A stretch of DNA of 64,000 nucleotides, taken from contig NZ_JACYFC010000007.1 in assembly GCF_014803385.1 (NCBI RefSeq), forward strand, positions 1 to 64,000, given 5' to 3'. The DNA comes from Marinomonas colpomeniae (GTDB lineage: Bacteria > Pseudomonadota > Gammaproteobacteria > Pseudomonadales > Marinomonadaceae). The first letter of the stretch is position 1, and the number at the start of each line of letters is the position of its first letter. Below the pieces are notes generated by a model. That model was given only the letters and a program-made list of their open reading frames with translations. It was not told where the DNA came from and did not search any database. The position numbers and the translations under genes are program-made. Below are positions 10,981-20,105 of this stretch, piece by piece.

Positions 10981-12237
10981 TTACTTTTTATAACGTTCAA
11001 CAGAAAAGTCCTGAGAATTAATCTCTGTTTTATCACCTGCTATAATATCTGCTATAACAGCCGCAGAACCACAACTCATTGTCCAACCTAGGGTTCCATG
11101 ACCTGTATTCAAATACAGCCCACTAATTTCAGTCGCACCCACAACAGGGGTACCATCAGGAGTCATAGGGCGCAATCCAGTCCAATAATCGGCTTCAGTT
11201 AAATCACAACCTTGACCAAACAAATCTCCAACCACATAACGAATGGTGTCTGTTCTGGATTTAGGTAAATCTAAATTATAGCCAGTCAATTCAGCTGTAC
11301 CCGCCGCACGAATGCGACCACCAAGGCGTGTTACTGCAACTTTATATGTTTCATCCATAACAGTAGAAACTGGCGCATAGGACGAGTCTGAAATAGGAAC
11401 GGTTAAAGAATAACCTTTCACAGGATAGACAGGGATATCAATACCACACTCCTGAAGCAACTCCTTCGAATAGCTACCCAAACAAACAACAACCGTATCG
11501 AAGCCTTGAACACCTAACTGAGTTTCAACCCCTTTAATCTTGCTTGATTGCACATACAAAGACTTAATATCTGAATTAAATTGAAAGGCAACACCCAGCT
11601 CTTCGCACGTTTTTTTAAGAGACTGACAAAATAAATAGCAATCTCCTGTCTCATCACCAGTAAGCCTTAAGCCGCCTCTAAACTTATCAATAACGGGTCG
11701 CAGGCCCGGCTCTACTTCCACAATCTGCTCCGGGGTCAGCATTTGGTGCGGCACGCCTAAAGCTTTCAATACTTTCAGGTCTTTTTCTGCCGCTTCAACT
11801 TGACCCTCTTTTCGAAACAACTGTAAGGTACCACCTTGACCATCTTGATATTGAATACCAATGTTTTTTCTTAAGTCTATAAATTGATCACGACTGTATT
11901 CAGCCAGTGCCATCATTCTCAGTTTATTTACACTGTAAGCATCACCGGTACACTGCCCCAGCATTTTTAACATCCAACTTAATTTTTTATATTCTAACTC
12001 TGTACTTATTTTTAGAGGAGCATGCTTTTGCATTAACCACTTTACAGCCTTCAAAGGAATACCAGGCCCAGCCCATGGCGCCGAATAGCCAGGAGATATC
12101 TGACCAGCATTAGCAAAACTGGTTTCTAAAGCAACATCGGACTGACGATCAATAACCGTGACCTGACAACCTTTTTTAGCTAAATAATACGCAGAAGTAA
12201 GGCCAACAACGCCAGCACCTAAAACGCAAACATGCAT
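10981..12237 (-). CDS. dadA: D-amino acid dehydrogenase, small subunit
   Basis: Membrane-associated FAD enzyme that oxidises D-alanine and other D-amino acids to 2-oxo acids and passes electrons to the quinone pool. The 418-residue protein starts with a dinucleotide fold (VCVLGAGVVGLTSAYYLAKK) and ends with the FAD-closing segment LYLNTGHGTLGWTMSCGSA. The frame is open to 12249, but MHVCVLGAG is the family start, so I chose 12237. It heads the dadA-dadX unit. A perfect inverted repeat (12293-12334) lies 56-97 bp upstream of the start, a natural position for an Lrp/DadR-type regulator, since dad operons are controlled by such proteins in enterics and pseudomonads. Confidence 0.93.
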   Translation of the reverse strand: MHVCVLGAGVVGLTSAYYLAKKGCQVTVIDRQSDVALETSFANAGQISPGYSAPWAGPGIPLKAVKWLMQKHAPLKISTELEYKKLSWMLKMLGQCTGDAYSVNKLRMMALAEYSRDQFIDLRKNIGIQYQDGQGGTLQLFRKEGQVEAAEKDLKVLKALGVPHQMLTPEQIVEVEPGLRPVIDKFRGGLRLTGDETGDCYLFCQSLKKTCEELGVAFQFNSDIKSLYVQSSKIKGVETQLGVQGFDTVVVCLGSYSKELLQECGIDIPVYPVKGYSLTVPISDSSYAPVSTVMDETYKVAVTRLGGRIRAAGTAELTGYNLDLPKSRTDTIRYVVGDLFGQGCDLTEADYWTGLRPMTPDGTPVVGATEISGLYLNTGHGTLGWTMSCGSAAVIADIIAGDKTEINSQDFSVERYKK

Positions 12238-12292
12238 AAAACGCCCCAAATAAATATAAAGTCATATCACCTATAATTACACAAGATATTTA

Positions 12293-12334
12293 GTTTTATA
12301 TTCTTTATTTTTTATAAATTTAAGAATATAAAAC
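12293..12334. promoter_or_regulatory. Inverted-repeat operator candidate upstream of dadA
   Basis: Perfect 13-bp arms: GTTTTATATTCTT at 12293-12305 and AAGAATATAAAAC at 12322-12334, separated by 16 bp of A/T. The same two arms occur, in opposite order, at 27588-27633 in front of the YcsI-pxp-dat operon. The shared block TTAGTTTTATATTCTTTA is 18 bp. The protein that binds it is not known from the sequence. Confidence 0.65.
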
Positions 12335-12430
12335 CATAAAAAAGTTATTTTAAAGTTTTGTATGAATATTTATGAAATTGTTTATCATGCTGATAAAATA
12401 GCAAAGCTTACAAACAAGAAAGGATACGAA

Positions 12431-12886
12431 ATGAAAGGGCAGTTGTTACCAATATTTGACCAAGCACTGTCACTACTTAGTTACAGAGAACACGCAAAAA
12501 AAGAACTCGAAAAAAAATTAAAGGCAAAAGGCTATGAAGAAGAAGAAATAAACAAAACCATTTTAAAACTTGAAGAGATAAACTATTTAAATGATAAACG
12601 TTTTGCAGAAATTTTTGTACGAAGTAGAGTTAGTAAGCCTCTTGGGGCAAACCGCATATTACAAGAACTTATGCAGAAAGGTATCGATAACCAGCTAGCA
12701 AAATACGCTATTGAGAACGCTGAGGCAGACTGGTTTGAACTCGCTTTACAACTTAAAGTAAGGCGATTTGGTGAAAACCTATGCACGGACTTCAAAGAAA
12801 AAGGAAAACAATCCCGTTACCTACAATACAGGGGCTTTAATTTCGATCAAATAAAATACGCGCTGTCACCACAAGATGAGCTCTAA
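12431..12886 (+). CDS. recX: Regulatory protein RecX
   Basis: Small helical protein that caps and restrains RecA filaments. The 151-residue product has the tandem three-helix repeats of the family: LSYREHAKKELEKKLKAKGY, INYLNDKRFAEIFVRSRVS and GANRILQELMQKGI. The frame extends to 12362, but ATG 12431 has AGGA 5 nt upstream with usual spacing and matches family length. Unusually, it is on the plus strand, opposite to recA, and is separated from it by an unrelated coiled-coil gene. It therefore needs its own promoter, in the interval it shares with dadA. Confidence 0.85.
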   Translation: MKGQLLPIFDQALSLLSYREHAKKELEKKLKAKGYEEEEINKTILKLEEINYLNDKRFAEIFVRSRVSKPLGANRILQELMQKGIDNQLAKYAIENAEADWFELALQLKVRRFGENLCTDFKEKGKQSRYLQYRGFNFDQIKYALSPQDEL

Positions 12887-12911
12887 TATTAGTTAATATA
12901 TTACATCAGCC

Positions 12912-14528
12912 TTATTTATCTTCCTTATCCATTAATGCAGCCAAGTATCGCGCTTCCATCTCTACATACTTTTCTTGCACCGACTCAATTTTTTCATCTA
13001 TTTTATCTACTTTTTCTTGCAGTTTTTCAAACTCCTCTGTCTGCTCTTCTGCATCTTTTAATTCAGCCAACAAACGCTTTCGCTCAACATCTAACTCATC
13101 ATTAATTTCTCTAAGATTTTCAACTTCAGCTAAATCTTGATCAGTCGGAGTATTTTCGCCACTTTGTGCATCAATGTCATTTGATAAGTCATTTGGATTA
13201 AGCAGCTTATACTCTAAATCTTCACGTAAGACCCTAGCTTTATCTAAATCTTTCTCTAACATTTCAACATAGAGTTCAGACTCATTTACCATCAAACGCA
13301 AAGAGCTTATTTTAGATGCCTGCTCATTAGCAAAAGAATCACCTTCTTCAGTAAAGGAATCCTGATGGAGTAAGTCCTCCATGTTCTTCATGGTATTTCG
13401 TTCTTCATCGAATACGCCATAGATATCAGTACCCTGGACTGTATTTGTGTCACTGCGTAACGCTAATTCTGCCGTTTTTTGCTTAAGCGCTTCATCACGC
13501 TTCATCACATCAATGTTTAAGTTGTATTTAATAGTTTGTAAACTATCTAACTTCACCTCTAAACGCTTCACAACATGACCACTTTCCAACAAAGCTTTTT
13601 CTAGTCTGGCAATCGAAATTTCATAGACACCTGCGTGCTTACCGTCTCCTGCTACACCTTCTTTAGCCTTACGAACTTGCTCTTTCAATTCAGCAATAAT
13701 TTCTTTTTGATTAGCGGCCAACTGTTTAAGATCCGCCACTTTATAATCTAGTTCTGAACGAATTGAATTCAAAAAATCCGATTCATTAGAGTCATTCAAA
13801 AAAGCTTCTAATGTCTCAATATATGCCTCGTTACCTTCTTCATCTTTAACTTCAGCCAGATGTAATTTAAGTCTTTCTATAAACTCACACAGACTGGCCA
13901 TTTCAGCTCGCAATAAAGCCAATTCGTCATCTAATTTTGGCTCTTGTGTTAATGTCGCTTGAAGTTTATCGAGCTGAGAATTTAAGCCTGATGTAATATC
14001 TGCCTGAATAGACACCTTGTCACCAGCTCGCTGAATCACTTTATTTAATTCATTTAATACCGTTTGATTGACTTTTAGCGACTTAAAAAGGGCATCAATT
14101 TCTTGAGCTTTATCTATTTTGTCTAAAATCTTTTTAAATGCGGCTAGCAAGGGCATTATTTCTGAATGCGGTACAGACGCCTCAATAATATGTATCTCAA
14201 CATCTAGAAAGATAGCCCAACACGACAAAGACGCTTTAGCTTGGAAATCGGACGTAGATACTTCAGCCAACAACTGTGCGCATATACTTTTTTGTTGATT
14301 GAGCAAGCTTAACCATTGTTTTTTTTCTTCAGTCAATGCATCAGTTTGTATTTTAGAACTCGATTGATTTTTTTTATCGCTAACATCCTGATCGACATCG
14401 GGGTCTGATGTTTTTCTCTTTAATGAAAAATAGCGAAACAACACCAGCACCAATGTAAGTGAAAGCAACAAACTTGAAGCAATAAGCCCCCACTGCCATA
14501 TCAACATAATAATGTCGACCCCATTCAT
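12912..14528 (-). CDS. Membrane-anchored coiled-coil protein of unknown function
   Basis: I do not recognise a family. The 538-residue protein has one N-terminal membrane helix (residues 8-32, WQWGLIASSLLLSLTLVLVL), a basic stop-transfer segment (RYFSLKRK), a Ser/Asp/Gln-rich linker and then long heptad-like, charged helices from about 150 to the C-terminus (for example 195-235, 260-340, 395-440, 470-530). This predicts a cytosolic coiled-coil rod attached to the inner membrane, acidic overall. No catalytic motif is visible. It lies between recX and recA, convergent with recX; the recA terminator is upstream of it. A start at the internal ATG (14507) is equally possible. A structural or filament-like role is speculation. 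Confidence 0.75.
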   Translation of the reverse strand: MNGVDIIMLIWQWGLIASSLLLSLTLVLVLFRYFSLKRKTSDPDVDQDVSDKKNQSSSKIQTDALTEEKKQWLSLLNQQKSICAQLLAEVSTSDFQAKASLSCWAIFLDVEIHIIEASVPHSEIMPLLAAFKKILDKIDKAQEIDALFKSLKVNQTVLNELNKVIQRAGDKVSIQADITSGLNSQLDKLQATLTQEPKLDDELALLRAEMASLCEFIERLKLHLAEVKDEEGNEAYIETLEAFLNDSNESDFLNSIRSELDYKVADLKQLAANQKEIIAELKEQVRKAKEGVAGDGKHAGVYEISIARLEKALLESGHVVKRLEVKLDSLQTIKYNLNIDVMKRDEALKQKTAELALRSDTNTVQGTDIYGVFDEERNTMKNMEDLLHQDSFTEEGDSFANEQASKISSLRLMVNESELYVEMLEKDLDKARVLREDLEYKLLNPNDLSNDIDAQSGENTPTDQDLAEVENLREINDELDVERKRLLAELKDAEEQTEEFEKLQEKVDKIDEKIESVQEKYVEMEARYLAALMDKEDK

Positions 14529-14648
14529 AGTTCATAAAATTAAAGACATTTATAATAGAACTATATTTCTTAGTAAACCACCAAACGCTTATTTTAGTTT
14601 AAGTAAAAATGAATACATTGGGCTTTAGTTTATAAAATTTCAATAAAA

Positions 14649-14677
14649 AAACGCCCAATGAGTCTCATTGGGCGTTT
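14649..14677 (-). terminator. recA terminator
   Basis: Near-perfect hairpin ACGCCCAATGAG / CTCATTGGGCGT with a minimal loop; an oligo-A run on the plus strand (14645-14650) gives the U tract of the minus-strand transcript. It lies about 30 nt past the recA stop codon. Confidence 0.9.
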
Positions 14678-14707
14678 CGTAAAAACAACGCTACTAGCTA
14701 TCTTTTT

Positions 14708-15763
14708 CTAGATCAATTCGTCTGACTCTTCTTCTGGTACACTTGCTTTCTCTGCAGCAGGTTTATCTTTAGGCAATAAATCTTCACGAACCTTCGCTTC
14801 AATCTCTTCAGCAATTTCTGGATTTTCAGCTAAAAACTGAGCCGCATTTGCTTTACCCTGGCCAATTTTATTACCCGCGTAAGCGTACCAAGCACCAGCT
14901 TTATCTACAAAACCTTGCTTAACACCTAGATCAATAATTTCACCCATGCGGTAAATACCTGCACCGTAGTGAATCTGGAATTCAGCTTGTTTAAACGGAG
15001 GTGCAATTTTGTTCTTCACTACTTTTACTCGGGTTTCATTACCGATAACTTCATCGCCTTGCTTGACCGAGCCGATACGACGAATATCCAAACGTACAGA
15101 CGAGTAAAACTTAAGTGCGTTACCACCTGTTGTTGTTTCAGGCGAGCCGAACATCACACCAATTTTCATACGAATTTGGTTAATAAAGATAACAAGACAG
15201 TTAGCGTTCTTAATAGAACCTGTTAATTTACGCATTGCTTGTGATAACAAACGAGCCTGAACGCCAACGGAAGAACTACCCATTTCCCCCTCAATTTCAG
15301 ACTTAGGCACAAGCGCCGCTACTGAATCAACAATGATAACGTCGACACTGTTAGAGCGTACTAACATATCAACGATTTCAAGTGCTTGCTCACCAGTATC
15401 TGGCTGAGAAATCAAAAGATCAGCAATGTTAACGCCTAGCTTTTCAGCATAAGACGGATCAAGCGCATGCTCGGCATCAATAAACGCACAAGTTTTACCT
15501 TGTTTTTGAGCTTCAGCAATAACACTTAAGGTTAGCGTTGTTTTACCTGAAGACTCAGGGCCGTAAATTTCACAAATTCGGCCATAAGGAAGACCACCAG
15601 CACCTAGCGCAATATCTAAGCCTAAAGACCCAGTAGAGACAGTATCAATATCAAGTTTTGCCCCCTCGCCCATTTTCATGATGGCGCCTTTACCAAATTG
15701 ACGCTCAATCTGAGAAAGCGCTGCGTCTAGGGCTTTTTTCTTGTTGTCTGCAATAGATGACAT
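14708..15763 (-). CDS. recA: Recombinase A
   Basis: DNA-dependent ATPase for strand exchange and for LexA cleavage in the SOS response. Visible motifs are the Walker [12 protein letters not shown], the [16 protein letters not shown]alker B region, the L1/L2 DNA loops ([26 protein letters not shown]) and an acidic C-terminal tail (EEESDEL). The 351-residue length is normal. The frame is open to 15826, but [16 protein letters not shown] is the family N-terminus and AAGGA lies 7 nt upstream of ATG 15763, so I reject the longer start, which would also run towards the LexA box. pncC lies just upstream, the usual order. Confidence 0.98.
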   Translation of the reverse strand: MSSIADNKKKALDAALSQIERQFGKGAIMKMGEGAKLDIDTVSTGSLGLDIALGAGGLPYGRICEIYGPESSGKTTLTLSVIAEAQKQGKTCAFIDAEHALDPSYAEKLGVNIADLLISQPDTGEQALEIVDMLVRSNSVDVIIVDSVAALVPKSEIEGEMGSSSVGVQARLLSQAMRKLTGSIKNANCLVIFINQIRMKIGVMFGSPETTTGGNALKFYSSVRLDIRRIGSVKQGDEVIGNETRVKVVKNKIAPPFKQAEFQIHYGAGIYRMGEIIDLGVKQGFVDKAGAWYAYAGNKIGQGKANAAQFLAENPEIAEEIEAKVREDLLPKDKPAAEKASVPEEESDELI

Positions 15764-15832
15764 AGTGGAATCCTTGTGGCTAATTTTCGTTGGAGTAACT
15801 TTATCGTTTTTTTTTAAGAAGCTCAAGAAATA

Positions 15833-15848
15833 CTGTATATAAAAACAG
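15833..15848. promoter_or_regulatory. LexA (SOS) box of recA
   Basis: CTGTATATAAAAACAG matches the gammaproteobacterial consensus CTGTATATATATACAG at all but two central positions. It lies 70 bp upstream of the recA start, between recA and pncC. Confidence 0.93.
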
Positions 15849-15881
15849 TGTTATTTGAAAAACTCTCTTTTACATTCATTT

Positions 15882-16376
15882 TTAACTCTTTTCCAATATA
15901 TCTCTCGCCCCCTCCAACGCAGCCAATACTGTCGCCTCTCTAACAGCTTGTCGATCCCCCGAAAACTGATGACGAACAACTTTGGCCTCTTGCCCAATTA
16001 ATTTCCAACCGATATAAACACAACCAACTGGCTTTTCTAATGAGCCCCCTTCAGGGCCAGCAACACCACTAACCGCGACAGAAAGGCTGCCACCTAGCTG
16101 TAAAGCGCCCGCACACATTTCTTTTACAGTTTGTTCAGACACAGCGCCAAAAGATGATAGTGTTTCAGGCTTTACATCTAACCCTTGTATTTTTGCTTCG
16201 TTGGCATAGCTAATCACACCGCCATAAAACCATGCCGAGCTACCAGGAATTTCAGTACATACAGCACCAATAAGGCCTCCGGTACAAGATTCTGCAGTAA
16301 CTAAGAGAAGTTCTTTCTCTCTCAACAGAACACTAAGCAGTTGTGCTGCCTGAGTCATATTTTTAATCTGATTCAT
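15882..16376 (-). CDS. pncC: Nicotinamide-nucleotide amidohydrolase PncC (CinA C-terminal family)
   Basis: Deamidates NMN to nicotinate mononucleotide in the pyridine nucleotide cycle. The 164-residue single-domain protein has the family core VTAESCTGGLIGAVCTEIPG and VSGVAGPEGGSLEKPVG, with a catalytic Ser/Lys-type site expected in the first motif. It corresponds to the C-terminal domain of CinA alone, as in E. coli PncC. It lies directly upstream of recA and divergent from mutS. The older name, competence/damage-inducible protein, refers to its recA linkage. Confidence 0.9.
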   Translation of the reverse strand: MNQIKNMTQAAQLLSVLLREKELLLVTAESCTGGLIGAVCTEIPGSSAWFYGGVISYANEAKIQGLDVKPETLSSFGAVSEQTVKEMCAGALQLGGSLSVAVSGVAGPEGGSLEKPVGCVYIGWKLIGQEAKVVRHQFSGDRQAVREATVLAALEGARDILEKS

Positions 16377-16455
16377 TAGTCTTATCCCTTAAATCCTGAG
16401 TCAATATCCAGTAGAATAACGCTCTATTTTTTGGATCACAATCGAGCATCGTAAA

Positions 16456-19086
16456 ATGAGCAAAGTAGCAGCAGACAATCACACACCTATGATGCGCCAA
16501 TACTTCGGCCTTAAATCAGAACATCCAAACCAGCTGCTATTTTATCGAATGGGAGATTTCTACGAGATTTTCTATGATGACGCAAAACGTGCGTCTCAAC
16601 TACTCGATATTACACTCACATCTCGTGGGCATTCTGGTGGCAAGCCAATCCCTATGGCAGGTATTCCTTATCACGCTGCAGAGAACTATATTGCGCGCTT
16701 GGTTCGCATGGGCGAATCTGTGGTGATTGCAGAACAAACAGGTGACCCAGCAACAAGCAAAGGGCCTGTTGAACGAAAAATTGCGCGCATAGTGACTCCA
16801 GGCACGATTAGCGATGAGGCTTTTCTAGAAGAAAAAAGAGAAAATTTGCTCCTTTCTCTTGCCCATCAAACTCGCAAAGGCTTAGATATTTTCGGTTTCT
16901 CTTATCTAGACATGGCCAGTGGTCGCTTTTGTTTATTTGAAGTAGAGGGTCACGACGCTCTATCTAGTGAACTACAACGCTTATCTCCACGAGAGATTTT
17001 GATCTCAGAAGACTTTCCTGCACGTGATTTATTAAAATTAGAAAAAGGTGTATCAGAACTAGGCCCTTGGCATTTTGATTACGAATCTAGCTATCGTCAA
17101 TTGATCCAACAGTTCACAACCAAAGACTTATCAGGCTTTGGTTGTGAAGCACTTACTTCAGCTATAGCCTCTGCAGGCGCACTACTTCAATATGCAAAAG
17201 ACACTCAGCGTTCTGCTTTACCACACATTCAATCTATCATGGTTGAACATAAAGACGACTCAGTACTCATTGATGGCGCCACTCGTCGTAACTTAGAAAT
17301 TGATATGAATTTGACTGGAGGCACCACCAATACCGTTGTCGAAGTATTGGATAAATGTGCCACACCTATGGGTAGCCGTTTATTAAAGCGTTGGTTACAC
17401 ACACCTATTCGAGACTTGAGTGAAATTCAAGCTCGTCAACAAGTCGTGACTGAGCTAAAAAAAGATCAAGCTTACATAAAGTTTGAAGCACCACTTAAAA
17501 AGGTTGGCGACTTAGAACGTATACTGTCACGAGTTGCATTACGCTCTGCTCGCCCAAGAGACCTATTACGCTTGCGATTTGCACTAGAAGCCGTACCAGA
17601 ACTAAATACCTTACTAGAAAGTACCAATACCGAACGTCTTAAAGAGCTAAATAAACGTATCCTTGCTCAACCACACATCACAGATACGTTAATCAAAGCT
17701 TTGGTCGAGAATCCACCTTCCGTGGTTCGTGATGGCGGTATTTTCGCGAAAGGGTATGACAATGAATTAGATGAACTTCTGTCTTTGTCGACCAACGCCT
17801 CGGATTATTTGGCAGAAATGGAGCGTAGTGAAAAAGAACGCACTGGTATCAGCTCATTAAAAGTCGGTTTTAATCGTGTCCATGGATACTACATTGAAAT
17901 TAGCCGTCTTCATTCAGAACAAGCCCCTGTTGAATACATTCGCCGTCAAACATTAAAAAATGCCGAACGTTTTATCACACCTGAATTAAAGGTGTTTGAA
18001 GACAAAGCCCTCAGCGCCAAGTCAAAATCTCTTGCCAGAGAAAAAGTACTCTACGAGGCATTGTTAGACTTACTTAATCAAGCCCTAGGGGAATTACAAA
18101 CGACTAGCCAAGCACTCGCTCAACTTGATGTGATGAATAATTTTTCAGAGCGTGCTGACACTTTGAACTTTACTTGCCCAGAGCTTCACAACCGCAGTGG
18201 CATTCAAATCACAGGCGGTCGTCATCCTGTTGTAGAAGCTGTCATATCAGAACCTTTCGTTCCTAATGATCTGGATCTTAACGAAACACGTTCATTATTG
18301 ATGATTACCGGCCCAAACATGGGTGGTAAATCCACCTACATGCGACAAATCGCCTTGATTACATTATTGGCGCATACAGGTTGCTTTGTGCCTGCTGAAG
18401 CGGCATCAATTTCTGTTGTTGATCGTATATTCACTCGCATGGGCTCTTCTGATGATCTTGCTGGTGGACGCTCTACTTTCATGGTGGAAATGACAGAAAC
18501 AGCCAACATTCTAAATAATGCCAGTAAAAACAGCTTGGTATTAATGGATGAAGTTGGGCGAGGAACCAGTACTTTCGATGGATTGTCACTTGCTTGGGCT
18601 GCCGTAGACTATTTAGCAAAAGAATTAAAATGCTACGTTCTTTTTGCTACTCACTACTTCGAGTTAACAACCTTAGCGGATCAACTAGATAACGCGGCCA
18701 ACGTTCATTTAACAGCAACGGAATACGAAGATGAAATCGTCTTCATGCATAAAGTTCATGATGGTCCAGCAAGCCAATCTTATGGCCTTCAAGTCGCACA
18801 ACTTGCTGGCGTGCCAAGAGATGTTATTGGTCATGCTAAACAAAAACTTAAAGAGCTAGAGGTAGTGACGGGGATTGATGCTCAAACAATACCATCTAAA
18901 AAAACTGAAAATAGACAGGCACAAAAAACGAACGAAAACACAGCCGCATACCAGCCACACCAAACAGACTTATTTGCTCAAGCAGAACAGAATGCGGTTA
19001 AAGCCAGTATAGAAGAACTAGACTTAGATAATATGACACCTTTAGAAGCGATGAACATTCTTTACAAGCTGAAATCCCAACTCTAA
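16456..19086 (+). CDS. mutS: DNA mismatch repair protein MutS
   Basis: Recognises mispairs and small loops and starts MutL-dependent repair. The 876-residue protein has the mismatch-reading motif [14 protein letters not shown] near residue 30 (Phe-x-Glu wedge), connector, lever and clamp domains, the ATPase Walker [12 protein letters not shown] (Lys625) and the switch [18 protein letters not shown]. The C-terminus ends in the [12 protein letters not shown] tetramerisation helix. Divergent from pncC. No terminator with a T run is visible before fdxA. Confidence 0.98.
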   Translation: MSKVAADNHTPMMRQYFGLKSEHPNQLLFYRMGDFYEIFYDDAKRASQLLDITLTSRGHSGGKPIPMAGIPYHAAENYIARLVRMGESVVIAEQTGDPATSKGPVERKIARIVTPGTISDEAFLEEKRENLLLSLAHQTRKGLDIFGFSYLDMASGRFCLFEVEGHDALSSELQRLSPREILISEDFPARDLLKLEKGVSELGPWHFDYESSYRQLIQQFTTKDLSGFGCEALTSAIASAGALLQYAKDTQRSALPHIQSIMVEHKDDSVLIDGATRRNLEIDMNLTGGTTNTVVEVLDKCATPMGSRLLKRWLHTPIRDLSEIQARQQVVTELKKDQAYIKFEAPLKKVGDLERILSRVALRSARPRDLLRLRFALEAVPELNTLLESTNTERLKELNKRILAQPHITDTLIKALVENPPSVVRDGGIFAKGYDNELDELLSLSTNASDYLAEMERSEKERTGISSLKVGFNRVHGYYIEISRLHSEQAPVEYIRRQTLKNAERFITPELKVFEDKALSAKSKSLAREKVLYEALLDLLNQALGELQTTSQALAQLDVMNNFSERADTLNFTCPELHNRSGIQITGGRHPVVEAVISEPFVPNDLDLNETRSLLMITGPNMGGKSTYMRQIALITLLAHTGCFVPAEAASISVVDRIFTRMGSSDDLAGGRSTFMVEMTETANILNNASKNSLVLMDEVGRGTSTFDGLSLAWAAVDYLAKELKCYVLFATHYFELTTLADQLDNAANVHLTATEYEDEIVFMHKVHDGPASQSYGLQVAQLAGVPRDVIGHAKQKLKELEVVTGIDAQTIPSKKTENRQAQKTNENTAAYQPHQTDLFAQAEQNAVKASIEELDLDNMTPLEAMNILYKLKSQL

Positions 19087-19236
19087 CTTGTAACTGATAT
19101 TCACTCGTAATAAACGAGGGTTGGCATAAGCTAATATCAGATAAATGTAGGGTATTCACGATTCGTGCTTGCTGAAAAATAGTCAATACCTCTAAAATAG
19201 CCACAATCATTTTTATAGCTTGTAAGGAGAAGTGGA

Positions 19237-19560
19237 ATGGCTTTCATCGTTACTGATAACTGCATTCGCTGCAAATACACAGACTGCGTTGAAGTATGTC
19301 CAGTTGACTGCTTTTACGAAGGTCCAAATTTTTTGGTCATTAACCCTGACGAGTGTATCGACTGCGCATTATGCGAGCCTGAGTGCCCAGCTAATGCAAT
19401 TTTTTCTGAAGACGAACTGCCAGAAGATCAAGAAGTGTTTGTTGAACTAAATAACGACCTAGCTATGATCTGGCCAAACATTTCAGAAAAGAAAGATGCT
19501 ATGCCTGACGCCGCTGAATGGGACGGTGTTGAAGATAAGCTAGAACACCTAGAACGCTAA
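19237..19560 (+). CDS. fdxA: 7Fe ferredoxin (FdxA type)
   Basis: Small cytosolic electron carrier with one [3Fe-4S] and one [4Fe-4S] cluster. The 107-residue protein has Cys9, Cys12, Cys17, Cys21 and Cys25 in [17 protein letters not shown] and a second cluster motif [12 protein letters not shown], then the long C-terminal extension seen in Azotobacter ferredoxin I. The spacing in the first motif, with Thr/Asp before Cys17, fits a 3Fe site. AAGGAG precedes the ATG. A strong terminator follows. The mutS-fdxA order is common in pseudomonads and relatives. Confidence 0.95.
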   Translation: MAFIVTDNCIRCKYTDCVEVCPVDCFYEGPNFLVINPDECIDCALCEPECPANAIFSEDELPEDQEVFVELNNDLAMIWPNISEKKDAMPDAAEWDGVEDKLEHLER

Positions 19561-19597
19561 GTGCTCTAGTACGTCATTCAGAAGAATGACAATATTA

Positions 19598-19628
19598 AAA
19601 AGCGACTTTGAAAGAAGTCGCTTTTTTT
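19598..19628 (+). terminator. fdxA terminator
   Basis: Hairpin AGCGACTT / AAGTCGCT followed by seven T; about 40 nt after the fdxA stop codon. Confidence 0.9.
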
Positions 19629-19634
19629 ATACAA

Positions 19635-19661
19635 AAAAAGGGCGACCATAGGTCACCCTTA
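19635..19661 (-). terminator. Second hairpin, oriented as a minus-strand terminator
   Basis: AAGGGcGACC AT GGTCaCCCTT forms a stem; the A run at 19633-19639 gives the U tract on the minus strand. It would end transcripts arriving from the HDOD gene or from the gene-poor interval 19661-20105. Confidence 0.65.
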
Positions 19662-20105
19662 CTTTTGCTAAAATCCATTTAAGCCACTCTTCCGGTGAGC
19701 AAAACATCACTGTTCGCTTCATCATGAAGCATCCAAACTATCCTTATTTGCATGGCAAGATCCGTTTACCATTACATCCTTTTGAGCTATCCATTGCCCG
19801 TGAACATTCCAGTTCAATCCTTAACACCGTCTATGGCATCTTATTAAGCACATCCTGTACTTCCTTCATCCTTGAAGTTCGTTTAGATAATGGCAATTTA
19901 CCAGTTTTTAAAATATATGCAAAAAATGAGAAAGGGATATTTTTTTAGTTTTAGCTATATATATCAATAAGATAAATATATTTCGCACAAAAGGTCAGAT
20001 TTGGCGACACAACAATAGGGAACGCCTTACAAGAACGTAGGGGAAAGACTACACAGATCAGGGAGACCATGGAATTAAATACTTTAGCTAACATCTAGCC
20101 TTTAC
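19661..20105. other. Gene-poor interval
   Basis: 445 bp with no gene I can support. A 74-codon frame on the plus strand (19724-19948, starts MKHPNYPYLHGKIRLPLHP) has no ribosome site and no family I recognise; it may be a remnant or chance. The segment 19990-20090 is richer in G than the surroundings but shows no terminal repeats or transposase fragment. Confidence 0.5.

Noticed and set aside
15764..15826. Longer N-terminus for RecA
   Set aside because: Not part of the RecA family; the ATG at 15763 has a ribosome site and the extension runs towards the LexA-controlled promoter.
19990..20090. G-richer segment that might be an insertion-sequence remnant
   Set aside because: No terminal inverted repeats, target duplication or transposase-like reading frame could be seen.
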